Shown: positions 25,137 to 34,178 of the stretch, one piece after another | How positions within the stretch are numbered: the stretch's first letter is position 1 | Layout: every line of letters begins with the position of its first letter | Assembly: GCF_002192455.1 (NCBI RefSeq) | Contig: NZ_CP021744.1 | Span: 2,696,001 to 2,760,000, forward strand | Length of the DNA: 64,000 nucleotides | Direction of reading: 5' to 3' | From: Streptomyces albireticuli | Lineage (GTDB): Bacteria; Actinomycetota; Actinomycetes; Streptomycetales; Streptomycetaceae | The notes under the pieces: model-generated | What the model saw: the letters and a program-made list of their open reading frames with translations, nothing else | The model's database searches: none | What the model was told of the DNA's origin: nothing | Made by a program: the position numbers and the translations under genes

Positions 25137-26075
25137 ATGCTCCGGCATGTTATCGCCCCTGCGCGCTTCTTCTCGCAGGTGCCCAACGACCTCGTCCGTC
25201 ACCCCCGGTTGTCCGCCAACGCCGTCCGCCTCCTCATCTGGCAGCTCTCGCTGCCCGACGGCGCGGCCTCGCAGCCGCTCTCCGTCACCGGGGAACGGGC
25301 CGGTATCAAGAACGCCGCCTTCACCCGTGCCAAGCGGGAGCTCGCCGCCGAGGGCTATCTGCACGAGTGGCGGTCGCAGGGCGAGGGCGGTCGCTGGGCC
25401 ACGCGGCAGCTCGTCTCGAACGTACCGCTGACCGCCGGGGACGCCTTACGCGTACGGGACGGCGGACAGCCAATCGGCTCGGACGCCCCCGAGCACCCCG
25501 CACCGACTCCACGAAAACCGGCCGTCGGTGAGCCGACCCCCCGGTCCGTCGGTCGTCCCCATAAGAAGACAGGGGAGAACACCTCCCACCCTCCCCACCC
25601 GCTCGCCGAGCGCGGCGCCCGGGCCCTCGCCGCCGTGTCTCACGCCGAGCGGCGGCTGCGGCTGTCCGGGCGGGACGTCGCGCGGCTCGCCCCGCTGGCG
25701 GCGGAATGGCTGCTGCGCGGCGCGACGTCGGCCGATCTCCGGGAGGCGCTCACCCATGGCCTGCCCGAGCGGGTGCACTCCCCCGCCGGGATCGCCCGCG
25801 ACCGGCTGCTGCGGAAGATGCCCGATCCGGTGGCCGTCACCCCGTCCGCGCCCCCGCCCCGCCCCTTGCGGCTCTGCACCGGCGGGTGCGGCCGCATGAT
25901 GCGGCCGGTGTCCGACGAGACCCGCTGCCGGGACTGCCGTACGCACACGGCCGCCACCCCCGACGGCGCCGTCGCCGCCACCCTGCGCGGTGTCGCCGCC
26001 GTACGCGAGTCCTTGCGCGGCCGTCATGCCTTACCGCCCCACCCCTCATCCGGAACGGTAACCGCCGGTTACTGA
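25137..26075 (+). CDS. Helix-turn-helix protein with C-terminal zinc ribbon
   Basis: 312 residues. The N-terminal winged helix (RFFSQVPNDLVRHPRLS, ERAGIKNAAFTRAKRELAAE) is a replication-initiator/phage-regulator-like HTH. A Pro-rich linker (about 110-145) and a helical part follow. The C-terminal CTGGCGRMM..CRDC zinc-binding motif is near residue 245. ATG at 25137 is assumed; no strong ribosome-binding site is seen. Similar proteins occur in Streptomyces accessory regions. It could be a transcriptional regulator or a remnant of an integrative element; neither is shown. Confidence 0.6.
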   Translation: MLRHVIAPARFFSQVPNDLVRHPRLSANAVRLLIWQLSLPDGAASQPLSVTGERAGIKNAAFTRAKRELAAEGYLHEWRSQGEGGRWATRQLVSNVPLTAGDALRVRDGGQPIGSDAPEHPAPTPRKPAVGEPTPRSVGRPHKKTGENTSHPPHPLAERGARALAAVSHAERRLRLSGRDVARLAPLAAEWLLRGATSADLREALTHGLPERVHSPAGIARDRLLRKMPDPVAVTPSAPPPRPLRLCTGGCGRMMRPVSDETRCRDCRTHTAATPDGAVAATLRGVAAVRESLRGRHALPPHPSSGTVTAGY

Positions 26076-26192
26076 AACCCCCTCCCCCGAACTCACCGTC
26101 CGTGCACGGCACTTCCCGGCCAGATGACATTGCCATACCGATATACGGACAGGGGGTGACTCCCACCGGGACGTCGCCTAGATTTCCTGCGC

Positions 26193-26205
26193 ATCACGCA
26201 GTGAT
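26193..26205. promoter_or_regulatory. Inverted repeat in the leader of the DUF3311/symporter operon
   Basis: ATCACGCAGTGAT is a perfect 5-bp inverted repeat just downstream of a possible -10 TAGATT at 26179-26184. This is a position suited to an operator. Confidence 0.35.
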
Positions 26206-26227
26206 CACACAGGGGGGAGTCACCAGC

Positions 26228-26515
26228 ATGACGGAACCACCGACAGGGACACCGGAGGACGGTGGCCGGAAGGCCACCGCCGCCGTGACCGTCCCGATGA
26301 TCGTGGCGGGCATATGCCTGGCCATACCCTTCGTCGCGATGCTGTGGGTCGACTCCTACTCCCGGCTCACGCCCGCCTTCATCGGCATCCCGTTCTTCTA
26401 CTGGTACCAGATGCTGTGGGTGCTGATCTCGACCCTGCTGACGGTCGTCGCGTACACCATCGTCCGGCGCCACGAGCGGCTCGCGCGGGCGCGCAAGGCG
26501 GGTGAGCGGGCATGA
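26228..26515 (+). CDS. DUF3311 small membrane protein, symporter partner
   Basis: 95 residues, two hydrophobic helices (about 23-43 and 62-83) with short charged ends. FIGIPFFYWYQMLWV matches DUF3311. Members of this family are regularly encoded immediately before MctP-type sodium/solute symporters and are thought to be accessory subunits. GGGGGGAG precedes the ATG. The stop overlaps the symporter start by four bases, which indicates translational coupling. Confidence 0.8.
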   Translation: MTEPPTGTPEDGGRKATAAVTVPMIVAGICLAIPFVAMLWVDSYSRLTPAFIGIPFFYWYQMLWVLISTLLTVVAYTIVRRHERLARARKAGERA

Positions 26516-28137
26516 AGGACGGCGTGAACGGCGTGGCACTCGCCGTCTTCATCTTCTTCTTCCTCGTCGTCACCGTCATGGGCTTCGTCGCCTCGAAGTG
26601 GCGCCGCGCCGAGAACGCGGACAGCCTCGACGAGTGGGGGCTCGGCGGCCGGTCCTTCGGGACGTGGGTGACCTGGTTCCTGCTGGGCGGCGACCTCTAT
26701 ACCGCGTATACGTTCGTGGCCGTCCCGGCCGCCATCTACGCGGGCGGCGCGGCCGGCTTCTTCGCGGTGCCGTACACGATCCTGTGTTACCCGCTCGTCT
26801 TCACCTTCCTGCCCCGGCTCTGGTCGGTCTCGCACAAGCACGGCTACGTGACCTCCTCGGACTTCGTCCGCGGCCGGTTCGGGTCCAAGGGCCTGTCGCT
26901 GGCGCTCGCGCTCACCGGCATCCTCGCGACGATGCCCTACATCGCCCTCCAGCTCGTCGGCATCCAGGCGGTGCTGGACGTCCTCGGCGTGGGCGGCGGC
27001 TCGAACTGGTTCATGAAGGACCTGCCGCTGCTGATCGCGTTCGGTGTGCTCGCGGCGTACACCTACTCCTCCGGGCTGCGGGCCCCGGCGCTGATCGCGT
27101 TCGTCAAGGACGCCCTCATCTACATCGTGATCATCGTCGCGATCATCTACATCCCGATCCGGCTGGGCGGCTTCGACCACATCTTCAGCGCGGCGGGCGA
27201 CGCCTTCGCCGTCAAGAACCCGGAGACGGGCAAGCCGCGCGGCTCCCTGGTGAGCGGGCCGGACGCGCAGTGGGCGTACGCGACGCTCGCGCTGGGCTCC
27301 GCGATGGCGCTCTTCCTCTATCCCCACTCGGTGACGGCGGTTCTCTCCAGCAAAGGCCGCAACGTCATCCGCCGGAACACCACGATCCTGCCGCTGTACT
27401 CGCTGATGCTCGGGCTGCTGGCGATGCTCGGCTTCATGGCGATCGCCGCCGGGATCAAGGTCAAGAACGGGCAGCTCGCCATCCCCCAGCTGTTCGAGGA
27501 CATGTTCCCGGACTGGTTCACGGGCGTGGCCTTCGCCGCCATCGGCATCGGCGCCCTGGTGCCGGCCGCGATCATGTCCATCGCGGCGGCGAACCTTTTC
27601 ACCCGCAACATCTACAAGGACTTCATCAAGCCGGACGCCTCGCCCGAGCACGAGGCGAAGGTCTCCAAGCTCGCCTCGCTCCTGGTGAAGGTCGGCGCGC
27701 TGGTGTTCGTCCTGACCATGGACAAGACGGTCGCGATCAATTTCCAGCTGCTGGGTGGCATCTGGATCCTCCAGACCGTGCCCGCCCTCGTGGGCGGCCT
27801 CTTCACCCGCTGGTTCCACCGCTGGGCGCTGCTCGGCGGCTGGGTGGCCGGCATGGCCTACGGCACCTGGCGGGCGTACGACACGCCGAGCGCCACCCAG
27901 GATCATTTCGGCAATACCAACCTCATCCCCCTTATCGGGGAAAAGGGCTATATCGGGCTGACCGCCTTCGTGCTCAATGTGATCGTGGTCATCGTCCTGA
28001 CCTTCGCCCTCAGGGCCCTCGGCGCGCCCGACGGCGTGGACGAGACCAAGGCCGCGGACTACACCGCGGACGCCGGCGACCCGGGCGTCCGGCAGGAGCT
28101 CCCGCCGGCCACCGCGGGTGCCCCGGGCGGCCACTAG
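26512..28137 (+). CDS. Sodium:solute symporter, monocarboxylate (MctP-like) type
   Basis: 541 residues with about 13 membrane helices. The SSS-family features include the first helix followed by GLGGRSFGTWVTWFLLGGDLYT in its first 20 or so residues, and AIMSIAAANLFTRNIYKDF near residue 350. The preceding DUF3311 gene points to the MctP group, which takes up lactate, pyruvate or similar monocarboxylates with Na+ or H+. The substrate is inferred from context only. A strong GC-rich hairpin follows. Confidence 0.83.
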   Translation: MKDGVNGVALAVFIFFFLVVTVMGFVASKWRRAENADSLDEWGLGGRSFGTWVTWFLLGGDLYTAYTFVAVPAAIYAGGAAGFFAVPYTILCYPLVFTFLPRLWSVSHKHGYVTSSDFVRGRFGSKGLSLALALTGILATMPYIALQLVGIQAVLDVLGVGGGSNWFMKDLPLLIAFGVLAAYTYSSGLRAPALIAFVKDALIYIVIIVAIIYIPIRLGGFDHIFSAAGDAFAVKNPETGKPRGSLVSGPDAQWAYATLALGSAMALFLYPHSVTAVLSSKGRNVIRRNTTILPLYSLMLGLLAMLGFMAIAAGIKVKNGQLAIPQLFEDMFPDWFTGVAFAAIGIGALVPAAIMSIAAANLFTRNIYKDFIKPDASPEHEAKVSKLASLLVKVGALVFVLTMDKTVAINFQLLGGIWILQTVPALVGGLFTRWFHRWALLGGWVAGMAYGTWRAYDTPSATQDHFGNTNLIPLIGEKGYIGLTAFVLNVIVVIVLTFALRALGAPDGVDETKAADYTADAGDPGVRQELPPATAGAPGGH

Positions 28138-28197
28138 GAGCCCCCAGGAAGGCCCGCCCGGACCAGGCCGGTCCGGCGCCCCCGGCCGGGGCCCGCA

Positions 28198-28233
28198 GGG
28201 CCGCCGCACCCCCTCGCAGGGGCGCGGCGGCCC
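28198..28233 (+). terminator. Terminator after the symporter operon
   Basis: GGGCCGCCGC pairs with GCGGCGGCCC, continued inward by CCCC/GGGG with single-base bulges. It is followed by TCTCTC. Confidence 0.75.
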
Positions 28234-28307
28234 TCTCTCGTGCCCGGCGCCAAGGCCCGGAATCCTGGGCCCTGTTAGCACATTCCGACCCGCGCGATTA
28301 CCGCGTG

Positions 28308-28323
28308 ACACAAGATGTGGTGG
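28308..28323. promoter_or_regulatory. NrdR box 1
   Basis: ACACAAGATGTGGTGG fits the NrdR-box pattern seen ahead of ribonucleotide reductase operons (ACAC-A-rich centre-GTG). It pairs with a second box exactly 31 bases downstream. Confidence 0.65.
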
Positions 28324-28338
28324 TGCGTGCGACGGCCA

Positions 28339-28354
28339 GCACTAGATGTATGCT
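28339..28354. promoter_or_regulatory. NrdR box 2
   Basis: GCACTAGATGTATGCT shares the AGATGT core with box 1 at a 31-base offset (three helical turns), the usual spacing of paired NrdR sites. NrdR represses nrd operons when dATP/ATP status is sufficient. Confidence 0.6.
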
Positions 28355-28357
28355 CGT

Positions 28358-28465
28358 CCTCGCTGTCGTCGCAGGGGAATCCGGTGGAAATCCGGAACTG
28401 TCCCGCAACGGTGCATGTATGCCGTAATGACGCATGCAGGAGTCCGAGTACCTGCCGACAGCACG
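28358..28465 (+). ncRNA. Cobalamin (B12) riboswitch upstream of nrdA
   Basis: The region contains GGGAATCCGGTGGAAATCCG (28376-28395), then ACTGTCCCGCAACGGT and the B12 box AGTCCGAGTACCTGCC at 28441-28456. These are the conserved core elements of AdoCbl riboswitches. In Streptomyces a B12 riboswitch is known to shut off the class Ia nrd operon when coenzyme B12 allows the class II enzyme to work. The downstream hairpin at 28464-28501 is the likely expression platform. Confidence 0.93.
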
Positions 28466-28501
28466 CCCACCGCCGAGCCCCCGCTCGTCACCGGGCGTTT
28501 T
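28464..28501 (+). terminator. Candidate riboswitch terminator
   Basis: CGCCC (28464-28468) pairs with GGGCG (28493-28497), followed directly by TTTT. The inner part holds GAGC/GCTC pairs. It is placed immediately after the B12 box, as expected for transcription attenuation. Confidence 0.5.
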
Positions 28502-28630
28502 GCATTCGTCCGGGCCTCGCGGGTTGGGTCGATGGACGCTTACGAGCATGCCCTGGTGCTGTCAGGCATGCCCGTACGCGCCCGTCGCGCGCCACCCGCC
28601 CGGCCCCCTGCCGAGCGAGGGAGAGCCTCA

Positions 28631-31009
28631 GTGACCATCGCGCCCGCCGATCCGGTCTCAGCGTCCGCGGAAGCGACCGGCGGCCCCGGGACCGCGCTGC
28701 TGCGCACCCTGACCGACCTCACCGCCGATCTGCCCGCCACCGACCCCGGAAAGGTCGCCGCCGCCGCGCTGCGCGGCCGCCACCCGGGTTCGGACGAGGC
28801 CGAGCTGCGGTCCCTGGCCACCGAGGCCGCGGCCGGCCTGATCTCCGAGGAGCCCCAGTACTCCCGGCTCGCCGCCCGGCTGCTCACCCGCGCGATCGCC
28901 GACGAGGCGGCCGGGCAGGGCGCGACCTCCTTCTCCGCCTCCGTCGAGGTGGGTCACCGCGAGGGCCTGATCGCCGACGAGACGGCCGCCTTCGTGCGCG
29001 CCCACGCCGCGCGCCTGGACGCCCTCGTCGAGCGGGCGATGGCCGACGGCGCGGACGACCGCTTCGGCTACTTCGGCCTGCGCACCCTGCACAGCCGCTA
29101 CCTGCTGCGCCACCCGATCACCCGGCAGGTCGTCGAGACCCCGCAGCACTTCCTGCTGCGCGTGGCCTGCGGCCTGGCCGAGGACCACTCGGAGCGCGCC
29201 CTGGACGACGTGGCCGAGCTGTACGGGCTGACCAGCACCCTCTCGTACCTCCCCTCCTCCCCCACGCTCTTCAACTCCGGCACCCGCCACCCGCAGATGT
29301 CGTCCTGCTACCTGCTGGACTCCCCGCTGGACGAGCTGGACTCGATCTACGACCGCTACCACCAGGTGGCCCGGCTGTCGAAGCACGCCGGCGGCATCGG
29401 CCTGTCGTACTCGCGCATCCGCTCCCGCGGCTCGCTGATCCGCGGCACCAACGGCCACTCCAACGGCATCGTGCCGTTCCTGCGCACGCTCGACGCCTCC
29501 GTCGCCGCGGTCAACCAGGGCGGCCGGCGCAAGGGCGCGGCCTGCGTCTACCTGGAGACCTGGCACGCGGACATCGAGGAGTTCCTGGAGCTCCGCGACA
29601 ACACCGGTGAGGAGGCCCGCCGCACGCACAACCTCAACACCGCGCACTGGATCCCGGACGAGTTCATGCGCCGCGTCGAGGCCGACGCCGACTGGTCGCT
29701 GTTCTCCCCGGCCGACACGCCCGAGCTGGTCGACCTGTGGGGCGACGAGTTCGACGCCGCTTACCGCAAGGCCGAGGCCGACGGCAAGGCCGTCAAGACC
29801 ATCCCGGCCCGCGTGCTGTACTCCCGGATGATGCGCACCCTCGCGCAGACCGGCAACGGCTGGATGACCTTCAAGGACGCGTCCAACCGCACCGCGAACC
29901 AGACGGCCGAGCCCGGCAAGGTCGTACACTCCTCGAACCTCTGCACCGAGATCCTGGAGGTCACCGACGACGGCGAGACCGCCGTCTGCAACCTCGGCTC
30001 GGTCAACCTCGCCGCCCACCTGGGCACCGACGGCGACATGGACTGGGAGAAGCTCGACCGTACGGTCCGTACGGCCGTGACGTTCCTCGACCGCGTCGTG
30101 GACATCAACTTCTACCCGACCGAGCAGGCCGGCAACTCCAACAGCCGCTGGCGCCCGGTGGGCCTGGGCCTCATGGGTCTCCAGGACGTCTTCTTCCGGC
30201 TGCGCCTGCCCTTCGACTCCGCCGAGGCGAAGGAGCTGTCCACCCGGATCTCCGAGCGCATCATGCTCGCGGCGTACGAGGCCTCCGCCGACCTCGCCGA
30301 GCGGCACGGCCCGCACCCGGCCTGGTCCGCGACCCGCACCGCGCGCGGCGTGCTGCACCCGGACCACTACCCGAACGCCGAGCAGCGCTGGGCCGACCGC
30401 TGGGGCGCCCTGCGCGCCCGCATCGCCCAGGTCGGCATGCGCAACTCGCTGCTGCTGGCCATCGCGCCGACGGCCACCATCGCCTCCATCGCGGGCGTGT
30501 ACGAGTGCATCGAGCCGCAGGTCTCCAACCTCTTCAAGCGCGAGACCCTCAGCGGTGAGTTCCTCCAGGTCAACACCTACCTGGTGGAGGACCTGAAGAA
30601 GCTCGGCGTCTGGGACCGCACCACGCGGGACGCGATGACCGACGCCAACGGCTCGATCCAGGACATGAACTGGATCCCGCAGGAGGTGCGCGACCTCTAC
30701 CGCACCGCCTGGGAGATCCCGCAGCGCGCCCTGATCGACATGGCCGCGGCCCGTACGCCGTACCTGGACCAGAGCCAGTCGCTGAACCTCTTCATGGCCT
30801 CGCCGACCATCGGCAAGCTCAGCTCGATGTACGCGTACGCCTGGAAGCAGGGCATCAAGACGACGTACTACCTGCGCTCGCGCCCGGCGACCCGGATCGC
30901 CCGCTCGGCCTCGGCCGCCGCCACCATCCCCGTCCAGCAGGTCACCCCGGACGCCGACGCCGTCGCCTGCTCCCTTGAGAACCCCGAGTCCTGCGAGGCC
31001 TGCCAGTAA
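28631..31009 (+). CDS. nrdA: Class Ia ribonucleoside-diphosphate reductase, alpha subunit
   Basis: 792 residues. Catalytic-site cysteines are visible in MSSCYLLDS and in AVCNLGSVNL. The radical-transfer and substrate region (NLCTEILEV, GNSNSRW) is followed by the conserved end AYAWKQGIKTTYYLRSR. The C-terminal CEAC pair reduces the active site. The enzyme makes deoxyribonucleotides from NDPs together with NrdB. GTG at 28631 has a GAGGGAGAG site; the open frame upstream belongs to the leader. Control by NrdR and by the B12 riboswitch is indicated by the leader. Confidence 0.95.
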   Translation: MTIAPADPVSASAEATGGPGTALLRTLTDLTADLPATDPGKVAAAALRGRHPGSDEAELRSLATEAAAGLISEEPQYSRLAARLLTRAIADEAAGQGATSFSASVEVGHREGLIADETAAFVRAHAARLDALVERAMADGADDRFGYFGLRTLHSRYLLRHPITRQVVETPQHFLLRVACGLAEDHSERALDDVAELYGLTSTLSYLPSSPTLFNSGTRHPQMSSCYLLDSPLDELDSIYDRYHQVARLSKHAGGIGLSYSRIRSRGSLIRGTNGHSNGIVPFLRTLDASVAAVNQGGRRKGAACVYLETWHADIEEFLELRDNTGEEARRTHNLNTAHWIPDEFMRRVEADADWSLFSPADTPELVDLWGDEFDAAYRKAEADGKAVKTIPARVLYSRMMRTLAQTGNGWMTFKDASNRTANQTAEPGKVVHSSNLCTEILEVTDDGETAVCNLGSVNLAAHLGTDGDMDWEKLDRTVRTAVTFLDRVVDINFYPTEQAGNSNSRWRPVGLGLMGLQDVFFRLRLPFDSAEAKELSTRISERIMLAAYEASADLAERHGPHPAWSATRTARGVLHPDHYPNAEQRWADRWGALRARIAQVGMRNSLLLAIAPTATIASIAGVYECIEPQVSNLFKRETLSGEFLQVNTYLVEDLKKLGVWDRTTRDAMTDANGSIQDMNWIPQEVRDLYRTAWEIPQRALIDMAAARTPYLDQSQSLNLFMASPTIGKLSSMYAYAWKQGIKTTYYLRSRPATRIARSASAAATIPVQQVTPDADAVACSLENPESCEACQ

Positions 31010-32022
31010 TGTCGTCCGAACAGAAGAACCTGCTCGACCCGGGCTTCGAGCTGACGCTGCGCCCGATGCGGTACCCGGACTTCTACGACCGCTACCGCGA
31101 CGCGATCAAGAACACCTGGACCGTCGAGGAGGTCGACCTCCACTCGGACGTCGCCGACCTCGCCAAGCTGTCCCCGGGTGAGCAGCACATGATCGGCCGT
31201 CTCGTCGCGTTCTTCGCGACCGGCGACTCGATCGTGGCGAACAACCTCGTGCTGACGCTGTACAAGCACATCAACTCCCCCGAGGCGCGGCTGTACCTGT
31301 CGCGGCAGCTGTTCGAGGAGGCCGTGCACGTCCAGTTCTATCTGACGCTGCTCGACACCTACCTCCCCGACCCGGAGGACCGCGCCGCCGCCTTCGACGC
31401 GGTCGAGAACATCCCCTCGATCCGCGAGAAGGCCCAGTTCTGCTTCAAGTGGATCAACGAGGTCGAGAAGCTGGAGCGGCTGGAGACGAAGGCCGACCGC
31501 CGTCGCTTCCTGCTCAACCTGATCTGCTTCGCGGCCTGCATCGAGGGCCTGTTCTTCTACGGCGCCTTCGCCTACGTGTACTGGTTCCGCAGCCGCGGCC
31601 TGCTGCACGGCCTGGCGACCGGCACCAACTGGGTCTTCCGCGACGAGTCCATGCACATGGACTTCGCGTTCTCCGTCGTGGACACCGTCCGCGAGGAGGA
31701 GCCGGACCTGTTCGACGACGAGCTCCAGCAGCAGGTCACCGACATGCTCAAGGAGGCCGTCGAGTGCGAGCTCCAGTTCGCCCGCGACCTGTGCGGTGAG
31801 GGCCTGCCGGGCATGAACACCGACTCCATGCGCGAGTACCTCCAGTGCGTCGCCGACCAGCGTCTCCAGCGCCTGGGCATCGCCCCGGTGTTCGGCTCGG
31901 AGAACCCTTTCTCCTTCATGGAGCTCCAGAACGTCCAGGAGCTGACCAACTTCTTCGAGCGCCGCGCGTCCGCGTACCAGGTGGCGGTCGAGGGTTCGGT
32001 GGGCTTCGACGAGGAGTTCTAG
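31009..32022 (+). CDS. nrdB: Class Ia ribonucleotide reductase, beta (radical) subunit
   Basis: 337 residues of the ferritin-like fold. Di-iron ligands appear in the EEAVHVQFY and DESMHMDFAF helices, with earlier carboxylates in the SPGEQHMIGRLVAFFATGDS segment. The C-terminus (VEGSVGFDEEF) is the tail that docks to NrdA. It generates the tyrosyl radical needed by NrdA. Its ATG overlaps the nrdA stop by one base (TAATG), so translation is coupled. No third gene equivalent to nrdS of S. coelicolor follows; the next gene is on the opposite strand. Confidence 0.95.
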   Translation: MSSEQKNLLDPGFELTLRPMRYPDFYDRYRDAIKNTWTVEEVDLHSDVADLAKLSPGEQHMIGRLVAFFATGDSIVANNLVLTLYKHINSPEARLYLSRQLFEEAVHVQFYLTLLDTYLPDPEDRAAAFDAVENIPSIREKAQFCFKWINEVEKLERLETKADRRRFLLNLICFAACIEGLFFYGAFAYVYWFRSRGLLHGLATGTNWVFRDESMHMDFAFSVVDTVREEEPDLFDDELQQQVTDMLKEAVECELQFARDLCGEGLPGMNTDSMREYLQCVADQRLQRLGIAPVFGSENPFSFMELQNVQELTNFFERRASAYQVAVEGSVGFDEEF

Positions 32023-32040
32023 ACCTCGCGAGCCCCGGTA

Positions 32041-32076
32041 CCGAGGCCCGTCCCCTTCCCAGGGGGCGGGCCTCGG
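32041..32076 (+). terminator. Terminator after nrdB
   Basis: CCGAGGCCCG (32041-32050) pairs perfectly with CGGGCCTCGG (32067-32076), and the stem continues with CCCC/GGGG. It lies 19 bases after the nrdB stop and before the convergent gene. Confidence 0.8.
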
Positions 32077-32095
32077 CCCGTTTCTCCCGCTCCGG

Positions 32096-32743
32096 TCAGC
32101 GGCCGAGCCTGGCGAGGGCCGTGGCCGTCGTCTTCTTGAAGGCGGGGACGGGCGCGTCGGCCCAGCGGCCCATCCGGCCCCAGTGGACCAGGGTGACCTT
32201 CGTCCCGGAGCGGCCCACGGCGAAGAGGTTGATGTCCCACGACGACTGCGGGTGGACCGACTGCATCCCGAGGACGCGGCCGCCGTCCCCGGCGTTCACC
32301 GCCCCGAAGTCCCGCATCTCGGCCTTGGCCCGCGGCTCCTGCTGGACGACCCGGGCCGCGCAGCCCCTGAGGGACCTCTCGGCCGCGCGGACCAGCGCGG
32401 CGGCCTGCGCCTCGCCGGCCGCGGTGAGCGTCACCTGGTCCGCGCCGGTGTCCAGGTCGGTGAAGAACCGGCGGTGCGCGGCCCGGTCCTCCTGGCCGTC
32501 GAGGACGGCGGCCACGACACAGGGCACCCCGCCCTCGGGCAGCCCCGGCTCGACCGGCCCGGCCCGCCATCCTCCGGGGTGCGGCGGCAGCTCCGACGGC
32601 TCCAGGAAGGCCGGCGCTGCGGCCCGTACGCCCTCTGCCCCGGCGGTGCCGGCGGTCGTCACGGCCAGGGTGACGGCGACGGCGGCGGCCAGGGCACCGG
32701 CGGCGGGTCTGGTGAGGCGGGTGCGGGTGGTACGAGCGGACAT
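32096..32743 (-). CDS. Secreted hypothetical protein
   Basis: 215 residues. The signal peptide has a basic N-region (SARTTRTRLTRP) and a long hydrophobic core ending near TAGA. The mature part has conserved-looking cysteines (VPCVVAAVLDG, LRGCAARVVQQ) and the end FKKTTATALARLGR. The layout resembles secreted actinobacterial sensor-type domains (PknH-like), but the similarity is too weak to assign. GGGAGGA precedes the ATG at 32743. It converges with nrdB. Confidence 0.68.
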   Translation of the reverse strand: MSARTTRTRLTRPAAGALAAAVAVTLAVTTAGTAGAEGVRAAAPAFLEPSELPPHPGGWRAGPVEPGLPEGGVPCVVAAVLDGQEDRAAHRRFFTDLDTGADQVTLTAAGEAQAAALVRAAERSLRGCAARVVQQEPRAKAEMRDFGAVNAGDGGRVLGMQSVHPQSSWDINLFAVGRSGTKVTLVHWGRMGRWADAPVPAFKKTTATALARLGR

Positions 32744-32947
32744 CGGTCCTCCCCTGTCGAACGGGTGATCACGGGAACGGGCTGGACGGCGCGGAAGACG
32801 CTGCTCCCACACTGTTCCACCGCCCTCACGCCCACGTCCCGGAAAGCCGTTCACCCGCTCTGCCCATCCGACGGCGGCCCGTTCGACGCATAGATGAAGA
32901 GTGAGGGCCCGGCCACGGGTCCGTGCGGAACGAACGGGAGGTCCGTC

Positions 32948-33376
32948 ATGGCGCGGTTCATGATGATCGTGAAGGCGAGCGAGGAGTCCGAGGCCGGAGT
33001 GATGCCGGCCAAGGAGGAGATCGCCGAGATGGGGAGGTTCAACGAACGGATGGCGGCGGCCGGGGCGATGCTGGCGGGCGAGGGCCTGCGGGAGTCCGCC
33101 GCGGGGGCCAGGGTGACGTTCTCGGGCGGCAGGCCGGTCGTGACCGAGGGGCCGTTCGCCGGGGCGCGCCAGCTGATCGCCGGCTACTGGGTGATCCGGG
33201 CCGCGGACCTGGACGAGGCCCTGGAGTGGGCCCGGCAGGTGCCCTTCAAGGAAGGGGAGATCGAGGTCCGCCAGATCTTCGAGACCTCGGACTTCCCCGC
33301 CGACGTCCTCCCGCCGGAGGAGGCGGCCCGCGAGGAGGCCCTGCGCGAGGAGCTCCGGAAGAGGGCGGGGGGCTGA
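32948..33376 (+). CDS. YciI/DGPF-domain family protein
   Basis: 142 residues. RFMMIVKASEESEAG opens the DGPF/YCII fold, TEGPFAGARQLIAGYWV is the signature segment, and DEALEWARQVPF closes it. Family members are small alpha-beta-barrel proteins, some encoded with ECF sigma factors; their biochemical role is mostly unknown. GGAGG sits just upstream of ATG 32948. The C-terminal 25 residues are a charged Glu/Arg helix. No sigma factor gene is adjacent here. Confidence 0.82.
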   Translation: MARFMMIVKASEESEAGVMPAKEEIAEMGRFNERMAAAGAMLAGEGLRESAAGARVTFSGGRPVVTEGPFAGARQLIAGYWVIRAADLDEALEWARQVPFKEGEIEVRQIFETSDFPADVLPPEEAAREEALREELRKRAGG

Positions 33377-33478
33377 CCCGGCCCCCGGGGAGCTGACCCG
33401 CCCCCGGCCCCGGATACGCGTGAGCGCGCGCTCCAGCGGGGAGCGCGCGCTCGTACGGGCCCGGGCGGGCGGGGCCGG

Positions 33479-34108
33479 TCAGTCGTTGGCGACGACGGGG
33501 TAGCGGGGCGTGCCCTCGGCCATCTGCTTCAGGGCGTCCTTGCGGTCGCGCTTGGAGAGGCGGTCGATGTAGAGCCGGCCGTAGAGGTGGTCGGTCTCGT
33601 GCTGGAGGCAGCGGGCGAAGTAGCCGGTGCCCTCGACGCGGATGGGGTTGCCCTCGATGTCCTGGCCGCGCACGACGGCGTAGTCGGGGCGGGCCAGGGA
33701 GGCGTAGGCGGTCGGGACCGAGAGGCAGCCCTCGTTGGAGTCGTCGAGCAGGCGGTACTCGGCCGGCAGCTCCTCCAGGACGGGGTTGCAGACGGTGCCG
33801 ACGTGGCGGACGCCCTCGTCGTCCATGCAGTCGTAGACGAAGACCTTCAGGTCGACGCCGATCTGGTTGGCCGCGAGGCCGACGCCCTCCGCCGTGCGCT
33901 GGCTGGCGAACATGTCGTCGACCAGCTGCGCCAGCTCGTCGTCGAAGGAGGTGACGTCCTTGCACTCCCGGTGCAGCACCGGGTTGCCCACGACGGTGAT
34001 CGGGCGGGACGTGCCGCGCTCGCGGTGCGCGAGCTCGCGCTCCTCGCAGTCCTCGGTGTCCACGGTGAACTCGTCGTTCACCGGCTGGTCGGTCTCGTGC
34101 TGCGCCAT
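33479..34108 (-). CDS. def: Peptide deformylase
   Basis: 209 residues. All three deformylase motifs are present: [15 protein letters not shown] and QHETDHL (metal-binding HExxH-type, with the motif-2 cysteine as third ligand). It removes the formyl group from N-terminal Met of new proteins. A 40-residue acidic N-terminal extension precedes the core, as in some Streptomyces paralogs. ATG at 34108 is chosen; an in-frame TTG at 34138 is an alternative. Confidence 0.92.
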   Translation of the reverse strand: MAQHETDQPVNDEFTVDTEDCEERELAHRERGTSRPITVVGNPVLHRECKDVTSFDDELAQLVDDMFASQRTAEGVGLAANQIGVDLKVFVYDCMDDEGVRHVGTVCNPVLEELPAEYRLLDDSNEGCLSVPTAYASLARPDYAVVRGQDIEGNPIRVEGTGYFARCLQHETDHLYGRLYIDRLSKRDRKDALKQMAEGTPRYPVVAND

Positions 34109-34178
34109 GTCCGCCGTTATGCCTCTCTCAAAACCCAAAAGGATGCCTATACAGGGTAAGGGCGGCAGCCTCGGACCG

